NCBI GenBank assembly: GCA_028720205.1
Contig: JAQYLE010000004.1
Coordinates: 1 to 64,000 of the forward strand
DNA length: 64,000 bases
Origin: Clostridia bacterium
Lineage (GTDB): Bacteria; Bacillota; Clostridia; Christensenellales; Borkfalkiaceae
Reading direction: 5' to 3'
Made by a program: the position numbers and the translations under genes
The notes under the pieces: model-generated
What the model saw: only the letters and a program-made list of their open reading frames with translations
Databases searched by the model: none
What the model was told of the DNA's origin: nothing
Shown here: piece by piece, positions 1-9,314 of the stretch
Numbering within the stretch: the first letter of the stretch is position 1
Layout of the letters: each line of letters starts with the position of its first letter

Positions 1-1
1 G

Positions 2-442
2 ATGGGCAATATGACGCTTGCCCCCATAGATCTGAAACTGAAAACCAAAGAAGAGGCGGAACAAAAAGCAACGGAACTTTTAAAACGCATCGGTCTGGAA
101 GATAAAAAAGACTCTTACCCCTCCACCTTATCGGGCGGACAGAAACAGCGCATCGCCATCGTACGAGCGTTGATGATGGATCCGGACGTGCTATTATTTG
201 ACGAACCCACTTCCGCGCTGGACCCCGAAATGGTGGGCGAAGTGCTCGCTTTAATGAAAGAACTTGCCGCCGAGGGCATGACCATGGTGGTGGTGACGCA
301 CGAAATGGGCTTTGCCCGCGAAGTGGCTTCGCGCGTGCTGTTTATGGACGAAGGCGTAATTAAAGAAGAAAACGAACCTAAGGAATTTTTCACCCACCCC
401 AAAGACGAGCGGTTGAAAGAATTTTTATCGAAAGTACTTTAA
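2..442 (+). CDS. Polar amino acid ABC transporter ATP-binding protein (GlnQ-like), 5'-truncated by window edge
   Basis: [15 protein letters not shown] signature, Walker [16 protein letters not shown]-loop [10 protein letters not shown]; lacks Walker A because the window starts inside the gene. Confidence 0.9.
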   Translation: MGNMTLAPIDLKLKTKEEAEQKATELLKRIGLEDKKDSYPSTLSGGQKQRIAIVRALMMDPDVLLFDEPTSALDPEMVGEVLALMKELAAEGMTMVVVTHEMGFAREVASRVLFMDEGVIKEENEPKEFFTHPKDERLKEFLSKVL

Positions 443-460
443 ATAATCCCTTTAAAATAA

Positions 461-498
461 AAAAGGTTGCTCGCTTTACTTGCGGAGCAGCCTTTTTT
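461..498 (+). terminator. Intrinsic terminator after the ABC ATPase gene
   Basis: AAAGGTTGCTC…GAGCAGCCTTTTTT hairpin with T tract. Confidence 0.75.
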
Positions 499-522
499 AT
501 ATCGCTCATCGATTATAAACGT

Positions 523-885
523 CTATTTTATGATTACTTCAACGCGAATAACCCCGTCTTCCGAAACGCTGCACGTTTCACTGTAACTTTTCACAAGAAA
601 CAGTCCCCTTCCGCCTTCGGCATAAACGTCGGCGCAGGAGGCTTGCTGCGGAGGCAAAAACGCGGGTTCGCAACGCACCGTGAGAACGGCGCGTTCGCCG
701 CGTACCGCGCACGAAACGCACGCGCTTCCGCCCGCCGTGTGTTGCAGTACGTTGCTGACCAGTTCGCTTACGATCAGTTTACTCTTAAACACCCCTTCTT
801 CGCATGCGCCCGACTCAGAAAGAAGAGAAGAAAGTTCGCGCAGGGCAGTATGCAGTTGTTCGAACGTTTCGATTTCTTCTATCAT
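523..885 (-). CDS. RsbW/SpoIIAB-like HATPase (anti-sigma/serine kinase-like), second copy downstream of sigma factor
   Basis: N-box-like KLIVSELVSNVLQHT and glycine motif EGGRGLFLV. Confidence 0.7.
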   Translation of the reverse strand: MIEEIETFEQLHTALRELSSLLSESGACEEGVFKSKLIVSELVSNVLQHTAGGSACVSCAVRGERAVLTVRCEPAFLPPQQASCADVYAEGGRGLFLVKSYSETCSVSEDGVIRVEVIIK

Positions 886-939
886 TGTTTTAATTAAAGC
901 GTTTTAATTCCGGCGCCGCTTTGTATCCTGCGGCAATTT

Positions 940-1674
940 TTACGCTTCCTTTAAAAATTCCTTTAATTTTGCAAGCACCTTACGTTCCAGACGGGATACG
1001 AACATCTGCGAAACGCCGAGTTTTTTTGCCGTTTCGCTTTGCGACAGACTTTCGAAAAAACGATAATTTACAAGTTTTCGCTCGGTTTCGCTCAGCGTTT
1101 TCATCGCGCTTTTCAACGCTTCGTTGTTTTCGAACCGCTCGTAGGTGGAATCGCTATCGGGTAATACGGCGTAGAGCGAATTATCGTTTTCGTCGTCGTT
1201 TTTCGCCATGGTGGAATCAAGCGAAATCGCATTACCGACTTCCAGCGCGCGCACCACGTCTTCTTCCGATAGCGCAAGCGCGGCGGCAATTTCTTTCACC
1301 GCGGGTTTTTTGCCCGTCCTGCCTTCGTAATCGGCGCAGAACGCGCGCACTTTGGCGTGTATTTCGCTGAGTTTCCTCGGCAGTTTCACCATGCGCGCCT
1401 TATCCCGGAAATAATTTTTAATCTCCCCCGCTATCGTAGGCGTGATAAACGTAGTAAACTGCATGTTCAGATCGGGATTGAATCGGTCGATTCCGCGCAG
1501 AAGCGCCAACGACGCCACTTGTTTTAAATCGTCGTAATCCACGCCCCGCCCCGTAAATTTTTTGGCGAGTATATCCGCTATGTACAGGTACCGTTCGGCA
1601 AGTTGATTGCGCAACTTTACGTCGCCTGTTCGCCTGTACTCGCGGAACAATTCCTCTTCATTCATTTCCGTCAT
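940..1674 (-). CDS. SigB/SigF/SigG-family RNA polymerase sigma factor
   Basis: Region 2 (YDDLKQVASLALLRGIDRFNP…FTTFITPTIAGEIKNYFRDK) and region 4 HTH (LSQSETAKKLGVSQMFVSRLERKVL). Confidence 0.92.
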   Translation of the reverse strand: MTEMNEEELFREYRRTGDVKLRNQLAERYLYIADILAKKFTGRGVDYDDLKQVASLALLRGIDRFNPDLNMQFTTFITPTIAGEIKNYFRDKARMVKLPRKLSEIHAKVRAFCADYEGRTGKKPAVKEIAAALALSEEDVVRALEVGNAISLDSTMAKNDDENDNSLYAVLPDSDSTYERFENNEALKSAMKTLSETERKLVNYRFFESLSQSETAKKLGVSQMFVSRLERKVLAKLKEFLKEA

Positions 1675-1741
1675 ATCGATTTATCCGAAGAATTATTTTT
1701 TCATGCCGCGCCGTGCGAAAGCGCAGAACCTTGCTGTGCGC

Positions 1742-2143
1742 TCACGCAAAAAAAGAAATTTCCGTAACCGCCGCGCCGTCTTTTTCCACATTACTCTCTT
1801 GCACCAGAGCGGCGAGCAAAGCAAACGATATTTCGTCCTCCGCCCCGCCTTGCGCGGCGTTTTTCGTTCGTCCGCCCAAACCGATAAGACGGCAACGCAT
1901 TTTTCCGCCTTCGCCCGTAAACGCAAACGATAACTTCGCCCGCGCGTAACCGTTGCGCTTCAACACAAGCAATCCTTCGGTAACGCAAACTTTCACGTCT
2001 TCCGTATAATCCACGTCTAACCCGCAGAGAGCGCAGATCCCGCCCGTCGTAAGCCGCACGGTGGTAAAAAAATCGTTTAAAAGCGGCAGTTCCGCCGTAA
2101 ATTCGTTATCGCGCTCCGCGCTTTCAGAAATTTCGTCTTTCAT
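1742..2143 (-). CDS. RsbW/SpoIIAB-like anti-sigma factor, degenerate ATP-binding motifs
   Basis: Position between STAS and sigma genes; EDVKVCVTEGLLVLKRNGY resembles the SpoIIAB N-box region but lacks the Asn. Confidence 0.6.
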   Translation of the reverse strand: MKDEISESAERDNEFTAELPLLNDFFTTVRLTTGGICALCGLDVDYTEDVKVCVTEGLLVLKRNGYARAKLSFAFTGEGGKMRCRLIGLGGRTKNAAQGGAEDEISFALLAALVQESNVEKDGAAVTEISFFA

Positions 2144-2145
2144 TT

Positions 2146-2454
2146 TTACGCGATCTCCATTATACTGTTCAGCGAGCAGATGAGAAACAGTTTTTTGATT
2201 TTCGGCTTTAAATTGATAAGAGACATTTTAAAGCCGTCCGTTTTTACCCGCTTTAAAATTTTAACGAAAGTACCCAGAGTGGTACTGTCGATAAAATCGA
2301 GTTCGGCGCAATCGAACACGATATTCGCCGCCCCCGCCGCATACGCCGCCAGAACGCCTTCGTAAAACGCGTCCGCATTGCCGGAATCCACCTCCCCCGA
2401 AAGCGCGATTTTTAAATTTCCGTTTTCTCTGCCGAGTATTTTCATCTCTTCCAT
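2146..2454 (-). CDS. STAS-domain anti-sigma factor antagonist (SpoIIAA/RsbV-like)
   Basis: STAS fold motif IVFDCAELDFIDSTTLGTFVKILKR with phosphoacceptor-like DS. Confidence 0.88.
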   Translation of the reverse strand: MEEMKILGRENGNLKIALSGEVDSGNADAFYEGVLAAYAAGAANIVFDCAELDFIDSTTLGTFVKILKRVKTDGFKMSLINLKPKIKKLFLICSLNSIMEIA

Positions 2455-2595
2455 AATCCGCTAATTTCTCCTTTTCATTCGGATTTTTTCCCGTTCGGAC
2501 GTATTCTTTAAAATAAGGCTACGTTTATTTATAAACGCCGACTCGCCGTTTTAAACGCAGGCAGTCAGGCGCGCTGCGCTTACAAATGATATCCG

Positions 2596-3537
2596 CTATG
2601 CCAAAAAAACGTTTATTAAACTGCCTGCCGCCACCGAAACTACGTAGCAGACGGCGATTAAAATCAGATTTCTTTTCCATTCTTTGCCGTTTTTCAAAAG
2701 CACCACAAACCCCAGCCCGGCGTTAGCGCAAAGCCCTGCCACGCACGAACCGAAATACAGCCCGCCTTTTAAAAAGCATTGCGTAATCACCACGCTGGAA
2801 GCGCAGTTGGGTATCAACCCTATAAGAGCGGCGATAAACGGCTGCGCCGCCTTGCCGCGTTGCATAAAGCCGATGAATTTTTCTTCCGTCACCGCGTGTA
2901 CGATTGCGCCGAGCACAAAATTCACGATAAAGATAAACGCCGCCACCTGCAACGCATGCAACAACGGGCGCACGAAATAGGTCAGCCACGGCTTTCCCTC
3001 GTCGTGTTCTCTGCCGCACGAAGTACATTCTTCGTTTTCGCCCTTCGTAAAGAAATACTCGTGCGAATCCCCCGCGCCGGCGTTCGGATTAACGCGCATC
3101 GCTTCTCTTTCCGCCCCTTCGGCAAGCAACGGTTGCGAAAACTTCTTCTTAAACAGAAACGCCAAGCCGTCCGCAACGTATCCCGCTGAAACGCCGATCG
3201 CCATTTTTGCGATTATCAACGGCATTAAATGCCCCGCCGCCCCCTCGGAAAGCAAAATAACAAACGCCTCGTCGCTCGTCGACAAAAATATCGCCAACAG
3301 CGTGCCTACCGAGATAAATTTCTGTTCGTATAATTTCGCCGCCATCACGGAAAAACCGCATTGCGGAATCAATCCCGTGGCGCTGCCGATCAGCGGCCCC
3401 AACGCCCCTTTCAGGCGGGAATGCTCTTTATTTAAATTAGTTTTATGTTCGAGCAGTTCGATAATTACGTAAATCAGTACCAGGAACGGTAACAGTTTCA
3501 GCGTGTCGAAAAGCGCGTCAAAAAATACGTCAAGCAT
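2596..3537 (-). CDS. Putative 10-TM heavy-metal exporter / ArsP_2-like permease
   Basis: Duplicated GLIPQCGFSVMAAKLY / GLIPNCASSVVITQCF motifs, multiple TM segments, central Cys/His-containing loop. Confidence 0.7.
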   Translation of the reverse strand: MLDVFFDALFDTLKLLPFLVLIYVIIELLEHKTNLNKEHSRLKGALGPLIGSATGLIPQCGFSVMAAKLYEQKFISVGTLLAIFLSTSDEAFVILLSEGAAGHLMPLIIAKMAIGVSAGYVADGLAFLFKKKFSQPLLAEGAEREAMRVNPNAGAGDSHEYFFTKGENEECTSCGREHDEGKPWLTYFVRPLLHALQVAAFIFIVNFVLGAIVHAVTEEKFIGFMQRGKAAQPFIAALIGLIPNCASSVVITQCFLKGGLYFGSCVAGLCANAGLGFVVLLKNGKEWKRNLILIAVCYVVSVAAGSLINVFLA

Positions 3538-3627
3538 ACGTTTTCCTTTTATTTGTTCGAAGCGTTACGCCTTTTATGCTTATAAACCGTAGTATATAAT
3601 AAATTGCGATGAAATTTCCGCGGCGTT

Positions 3628-4689
3628 TTATCCGATTTCCTCTTTCGCCACAAACGAAAGAGGAATCGACGCTTTCGCGTTCAGCGTAAGATCGGCGAAT
3701 ATGCCGTGCCGATAACAGATCAACCCTTCGGAAGCGATCATCGCGGCGTTATCCGTACAATAACGCTTTTCGGGCAACACAAGACGCAAGCCGTTTTTTG
3801 CGCATTCGGCGGCAAGCGTCTGGCGCAGATAATCGTTGGCGACCACGCCGCCGCCCGCCGTCACGGTATTTACGCGCTTTTCTTTTGCCGCCGCCACCGT
3901 CTTTTTCACCAGCACGTCCACCGCCGCTTTCTGAAACGACGCCGCGACGTCCGCTTTCGCAAACGTTTCGCCCTTTTGTTGCTTCGTATGGCAGTAATTG
4001 ATTACGGCGGTTTTCAAACCGCTGTACGAAAAATCGTATCCGCCGCCCCCTTTGAACATCTGCGGCAAAGGTATGTTCGCTCTGCCTTCCGCCGCGCATT
4101 TTTGTATATTCGGTCCGCCGGGATAGGGCAAGCCTAAAACGCGCGCCACCTTATCGAACGCTTCGCCCGCCGCGTCGTCTTTCGTGCCGCCGAGATAGGT
4201 AAACTCCGTTTCGCTCTGCGCGTATAAAATCGCGGTATGCCCGCCGCTTGCCAAAAGCGTAATAAACGGCGGCGTTAACGTTTCGTCGGCAAGATACGCC
4301 GCCGCCAGATGACCGCGGATATGATTTACGCCGATCAGCGGCTTTTGTAAAGCATAGGCAAACGCCTTGGCGAACGACACGCCTACCAACAGCGCGCCTA
4401 AAAGCCCCGCGCCGTACGTTACCGCCACCGCGTCGATTTTATCGGCGGAAATTCCCGCGTCGCTTATCGCCGCCGCCACCACTTTATCTATCGCGTCGAG
4501 GTGCGCGCGCGAAGCGATTTCCGGCACCACGCCGCCGTATAACGCCTGCACCGAAGCGGACGAGGAGATTACGTCGGATAGAATTTTCCTGCCGAAAATC
4601 ACCGCCGCCGCCGTTTCGTCGCACGAGGATTCTATGCCCAGAATCACGGGTTGTTTTTTCTGCGCCGAATGCGCCAATTCCTTCGACAT
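3628..4689 (-). CDS. tsaD: tRNA N6-adenosine threonylcarbamoyltransferase TsaD
   Basis: ILGIESSCDETAAAV, HIRGHLAAAYL, GGVVANDYLR motifs. Confidence 0.97.
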   Translation of the reverse strand: MSKELAHSAQKKQPVILGIESSCDETAAAVIFGRKILSDVISSSASVQALYGGVVPEIASRAHLDAIDKVVAAAISDAGISADKIDAVAVTYGAGLLGALLVGVSFAKAFAYALQKPLIGVNHIRGHLAAAYLADETLTPPFITLLASGGHTAILYAQSETEFTYLGGTKDDAAGEAFDKVARVLGLPYPGGPNIQKCAAEGRANIPLPQMFKGGGGYDFSYSGLKTAVINYCHTKQQKGETFAKADVAASFQKAAVDVLVKKTVAAAKEKRVNTVTAGGGVVANDYLRQTLAAECAKNGLRLVLPEKRYCTDNAAMIASEGLICYRHGIFADLTLNAKASIPLSFVAKEEIG

Positions 4690-4692
4690 TTT

Positions 4693-5790
4693 TTATATCT
4701 TTTTCAGGTAATCGATGATAAAGCCCTGAATATCGCCGTCCATCACCGCCTGAATATCTCCTTTTTCATACCCTGTGCGGTGATCTTTCGCCATGGTGTA
4801 CGGGCAGAACACATAAGAACGGATCTGCGAGCCCCATTCTATCTTTTTCACGTCGCCCTTCATCGCGTCCGCCTCCGCCTGCCGCGCCTCTATCTTTTTT
4901 TCGAGGAGTTTGGAACGGAGCATGTTAAAACACATTTCCTTGTTTTGCAGTTGCGAGCGCTCGTTCTGGCACTGCACCACGATTCCCGTGGGAAAGTGCG
5001 TGATCCGTACGGCGGAAGCCACTTTGTTTACGTTCTGCCCGCCTGCGCCGCCCGAATGGTAAATATCGATGCGGATATCGTCGTCCTTGATTTCCACTTC
5101 GTTATCATCTTCCACTTCGGGCATCACTTCCAGCGAACAGAACGAAGTGTGCCGCCGTTTGTTTGCGTCGAACGGAGAAATACGCACCAGACGGTGCACG
5201 CCCATTTCCGCTTTTAAATAGCCGTAAGCGTTTTCGCCTTCCACGCGGAAATCCACGCTTTTAATGCCCGCTTCGTCGCCCGCTTCCCTATCGAGTTCGT
5301 ACACCTTGAACCCCATTTTCTCGCAGTAGCGGTTGTACATACGATACAGCATCGAGCACCAGTCGCACGCCTCCGTGCCGCCCGCGCCCGCATGCAACGA
5401 TAAAAGCGCGTTGTGCGAATCGTACGGTCCTTTGAGTATCGCGCGGATACGCATATCTTCTATATCTTTATCCGCCGCGGAAAGCATAGAATCGAGTTCG
5501 GAAATCAGACTTTCATCGCCTGTTTCTTCTATGAGATCTATCACTTCTTCCGCGTCGGAAAGGGCGGTTTCGCTTTTTTCGTACGCCGTAATTTTATTCT
5601 GAATATGCGAAATCTCCCGCCCGATTTTCGTAGAGCGTTCCAGATCCTGCCACACTTCCGGTTTTTCCTGTTCCGCTTTCAACCCTTCCAGTCTGGTCTT
5701 CTGATTCTCCAAATCAAGCGCGTACCCCGCTTCCGCGAGCACGCCGCGCATAGCCTGTATTTTTAATCTGTAATCGTCTGCTTTAAACAT
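4693..5790 (-). CDS. prfB: Peptide chain release factor 2, single uninterrupted frame
   Basis: GGQ motif HSGGAGGQNVNKVASAVRITHFPTG; 365-aa ORF with no in-frame stop near codon 25. Confidence 0.97.
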   Translation of the reverse strand: MFKADDYRLKIQAMRGVLAEAGYALDLENQKTRLEGLKAEQEKPEVWQDLERSTKIGREISHIQNKITAYEKSETALSDAEEVIDLIEETGDESLISELDSMLSAADKDIEDMRIRAILKGPYDSHNALLSLHAGAGGTEACDWCSMLYRMYNRYCEKMGFKVYELDREAGDEAGIKSVDFRVEGENAYGYLKAEMGVHRLVRISPFDANKRRHTSFCSLEVMPEVEDDNEVEIKDDDIRIDIYHSGGAGGQNVNKVASAVRITHFPTGIVVQCQNERSQLQNKEMCFNMLRSKLLEKKIEARQAEADAMKGDVKKIEWGSQIRSYVFCPYTMAKDHRTGYEKGDIQAVMDGDIQGFIIDYLKKI

Positions 5791-5903
5791 ATTTTATCGT
5801 TTTCTCTTTCCGTTGTTATCCCTTAAACGCTTTATATTTGCTATTCTTTTCAAAACGTTTCCTTTCGTCTTACGGCGAAAGGAAACGACTTCAACGGAAA
5901 CGT

Positions 5904-8888
5904 TTATTTATTATCTTTATTTCCCGCGGAAGGGCCTGCCGCCGCCTGCGCTTTTTGCTGCGCCTCTTTATACGAGGACATGTTCTGAATGGGTTCCGGC
6001 ATCTGCCGTTTAAACACCCTTCTCTCGCCGTTTTGCGGCGCGGCGTTATTACTCTGCGCGGCGTTTTGCGCGGGGCGCACGGGTGCGCCGTTCGCGCGGA
6101 TTTCGATACGCACTTTCAAAAGCACCGAAATCGTGCCGCGCTGTATACGCTCCACCATTTCGTCGAACATATCGAAGCCCTCTTTTTTATAAGAAATAAT
6201 CGGGTCCACCTGCCCGTAAGCGCGCAAGCCGATACCTTTGCGGAGTTGATCCATTGCGTCGATATGATCGATCCAGTTGCGGTCGACGGTCATGAGCAGC
6301 ACGCGGCGTTCCACGTCGGAAAAATCCACGCCCATTTTAGAAATGTCCTCGATTTTCTTTTCGTATTCCTTAACGGTTTTCGCCGTAATTTTTTCAATGG
6401 CAAGCGGGTAATCCCATTTTTCCAATTTTTCGCGGGTGACGTAATTCGTTCCCTCGGGCAACAGTTTGGCTTCCAGCGCGGCGTTGAGTTCCGTCTCGTT
6501 CCAGAGTTCCGGCATATCGTCGGCATTCACCGCCGAACGCACCACTTCTTCCACGTAGTCGGGAATATATTTCAACACCTGATCGTGCACGTTTTCGCCT
6601 TTGAGCACTTTCATACGTTCCGCATACATTACTTCGCGCTGTTTGTTCATTACGTCGTCGTACTGCAACACGTTTTTACGTATGCCGAAATTACGCCCTT
6701 CAATCGCCTTCTGCGCGTTGGCGATTCCGCGCGAGAGCATCTTCGATTGCAGACACGTATCTTCGTCGATTTTAAAGAAGTTATACAGCGACTTCATTCT
6801 CTCTCCGCCGAAGCGTTTTACAAGATCGTCTTCCAGCGAAAGGAAAAATACCGACATACCGATATCGCCCTGCCGCCCCGCGCGCCCGCGCAACTGATTA
6901 TCGATACGGCGCGATTCGTGACGTTCCGTACCGATGATGCAAAGTCCGCCCGCGGCGATTACCTGCTCCTTTTCTTTATCCGTTTCCGCCTTGAAATATT
7001 CGTATAATTTTTTATAACGTTCGCGTACGGCTAAAATCTTATCGTCTACGTCGGTAATGTACGTACTTACGGCAAGTTCTATCGTATCGTGATCCGCGCC
7101 CTCTTCGCGCAGACGCTTTTTGGCAAGGTATTCGGGATTGCCGCCCAGAAGAATATCCGTGCCGCGCCCCGCCATGTTTGTGGCGATGGTCACCGCGCCG
7201 TATCTGCCCGCCTGCGCCACGATTTCCGCTTCGCGTTCGTGGTTTTTCGCGTTTAAAATGTTGTGTTTAATGCCGTTTTTCTTCAAAAGCCGCGCGATCT
7301 CTTCCGATTTATCCACCGAAGCCGTACCCACAAGCACAGGCTGACCGCTTTTATTCCGCTCGATAATCTCCTGCACGATTGCGCGTTTTTTTCCGTTCAG
7401 CGTGGAATACACCATATCGGGCAGATCGATGCGTTTCACGGGTTTGTTCGTAGGAATTTCTATAACGTCCAACGAATAAATGGTGCGGAATTCCGCCTCT
7501 TCCGTTTTCGCCGTACCCGTCATACCCGAAAGTTTGGAATACAGACGGAAATAATTCTGGAACGTGATGGTGGCGTACGTCTTGTTTTCGCTGCGCACTT
7601 CCACGCCCTCTTTCGCCTCGATTGCCTGATGCAATCCGTCGGAATATCTTCTGCCGATCATAAGTCTGCCCGTAAACTCGTCCACGATAATCACTTCGCC
7701 GTCGTTTACGATATAATCTTCGTCGCGCTTGAACAGTTTATGCGCTTTTAACGCCTGCTGAATATGGTGGTTCAAATCGGCGTGCGCGATTTCCGCGATG
7801 TTGTCGATACGGAAGAACCGCTCCGCTTTCTGCGCGCCCGAATCGGTGAGTTCCACCGTTTTATCTTTGCGGTTAACGATATAATCCCAATCGCGGCTTT
7901 GGGCGAGCGCCTTCTTCCCCTCGGGCGCGTTCTGCGCCGCAATTCTGCGCTTTTCTTCCATTTCCGCTTCGTAATTCGCCTGCTCTTCCAGCGTCATTTT
8001 GGTATAATCTACGCTTTCATCGTCGTCGGCATCGGAAATTTCCGCCTGCGCCGCCTTTTTGTTTTTCTTTTTCGCTTTATTTTCTTTTGCGTTTTCTTTC
8101 GCCAGGCGGTACGCTTCGTCCTCTTCTTCTTTCAGTTCGTCGTCGAACCCGCCCGAAAGCGTGCGCACGAATTTATCCACCTGCACGTACAAATCGGATG
8201 ATTTTTCGCCTTTGCCCGAAATAATCAGCGGCGTTCTCGCCTCGTCGATTAAAATGGAGTCCACCTCGTCTACGATAGCAAACGACAAATCGCGCTGTAC
8301 CATTTTGGATAAATCGGTTTTTAAATTGTCGCGCAGGTAATCGAAGCCGAATTCGTTGTTGGTGCCGTATACGATATCGCAGCGGTACGCCTCGCGTTTC
8401 TGATCGTCGTCCATGCCGGGTACGATAACGCCTACGGTAAGCCCCATAAACTTATGCACTTTGCCCATCCATTCCGCGTCGCGCTTGGCAAGGTAATCGT
8501 TTACGGTAACTACGTGCACGCTCTTGCCCGTCAACGCGTTTAAATAGGCGGGCAGAGTAGCCACCAGCGTTTTGCCTTCGCCCGTGCGCATTTCCGCGAT
8601 ACGCCCCTGGTGCAGGCAGATACCGCCGATAATCTGCACGCGGAAATGCTTCATATTCAGAACGCGCCACGCCGCTTCGCGAAGCGCCGCAAACGCGTCG
8701 GGCAGAATGTCGTCGGTGGTTTCGCCCGCGGCAAGCCTGCCTTTCAGTATGCCTGTCTGCGCCTTTAAAGTCTCGTCGTCCATGGCGGCGTATTTTTCTT
8801 CCAGCGCCTCCACTTTGTCGGCAATCTTATCGAGTTTTTTCAAACTCCGTCTGCTGTCGCTGTTCATTAAAAAACCGAAAAGTCCCAT
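5904..8888 (-). CDS. secA: Preprotein translocase ATPase SecA with charged insertion; start set at MGLFGFLMNS
   Basis: MRTGEGKTLVATLPAYLNAL, VDEVDSILIDEARTPLIISG, TNMAGRGTDILLGGNPEY, RIDNQLRGRAGRQGD; GGAG upstream of the 8888 ATG. Confidence 0.96.
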   Translation of the reverse strand: MGLFGFLMNSDSRRSLKKLDKIADKVEALEEKYAAMDDETLKAQTGILKGRLAAGETTDDILPDAFAALREAAWRVLNMKHFRVQIIGGICLHQGRIAEMRTGEGKTLVATLPAYLNALTGKSVHVVTVNDYLAKRDAEWMGKVHKFMGLTVGVIVPGMDDDQKREAYRCDIVYGTNNEFGFDYLRDNLKTDLSKMVQRDLSFAIVDEVDSILIDEARTPLIISGKGEKSSDLYVQVDKFVRTLSGGFDDELKEEEDEAYRLAKENAKENKAKKKNKKAAQAEISDADDDESVDYTKMTLEEQANYEAEMEEKRRIAAQNAPEGKKALAQSRDWDYIVNRKDKTVELTDSGAQKAERFFRIDNIAEIAHADLNHHIQQALKAHKLFKRDEDYIVNDGEVIIVDEFTGRLMIGRRYSDGLHQAIEAKEGVEVRSENKTYATITFQNYFRLYSKLSGMTGTAKTEEAEFRTIYSLDVIEIPTNKPVKRIDLPDMVYSTLNGKKRAIVQEIIERNKSGQPVLVGTASVDKSEEIARLLKKNGIKHNILNAKNHEREAEIVAQAGRYGAVTIATNMAGRGTDILLGGNPEYLAKKRLREEGADHDTIELAVSTYITDVDDKILAVRERYKKLYEYFKAETDKEKEQVIAAGGLCIIGTERHESRRIDNQLRGRAGRQGDIGMSVFFLSLEDDLVKRFGGERMKSLYNFFKIDEDTCLQSKMLSRGIANAQKAIEGRNFGIRKNVLQYDDVMNKQREVMYAERMKVLKGENVHDQVLKYIPDYVEEVVRSAVNADDMPELWNETELNAALEAKLLPEGTNYVTREKLEKWDYPLAIEKITAKTVKEYEKKIEDISKMGVDFSDVERRVLLMTVDRNWIDHIDAMDQLRKGIGLRAYGQVDPIISYKKEGFDMFDEMVERIQRGTISVLLKVRIEIRANGAPVRPAQNAAQSNNAAPQNGERRVFKRQMPEPIQNMSSYKEAQQKAQAAAGPSAGNKDNK

Positions 8889-9249
8889 CGTTACAAACTC
8901 CGCTTTGTTTTTTGTTGTCTGAAAGGAGCGCTTGCGCATTACGCGGTACGCCTGCGCGATACCTTTGCGCTTTGCCGCGCGGTGTTTTCCCCGGTAAACG
9001 ACCTGAAAAACTTCTGCGCTTTTTCTCCGCCGGATAAAGAGGCGGAAAATCGCACGCTATTCTCTCACTTATATATTTTACAATATTTATTCGGAAAATC
9101 AAAGCGTTTTTCGGCATATTTCTCACATTTTTCCCTAACTTTCAAATTCCCCGCACGAAACGCGCCTCTTTTTTACCTTTTTCCCCTTTTTCGGCATCGC
9201 TTTTGCAAGCGCTTCTTATTCCGTATCCCGATAAAACCGCCGTCTCCTC

Positions 9250-9293
9250 TTGACAAATCCCCCCGCGGTTTGCTATAATTAATTTGCTATAAT
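9250..9293 (+). promoter_or_regulatory. Sigma-A-type promoter with two tandem extended -10 elements
   Basis: TTGACA (9250-9255), 18 bp, TGCTATAAT (-10 at 9274-9279), then a second TGCTATAAT (-10 at 9288-9293). Confidence 0.7.
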
Positions 9294-9314
9294 TCGTTTG
9301 AGGGAGAAAGAATC

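Noticed and set aside
5838-7007. 389-aa + strand ORF antisense to secA
   Set aside because: Arg/Phe/His-rich mirror-frame ORF over a confident secA; no RBS or recognisable domain.
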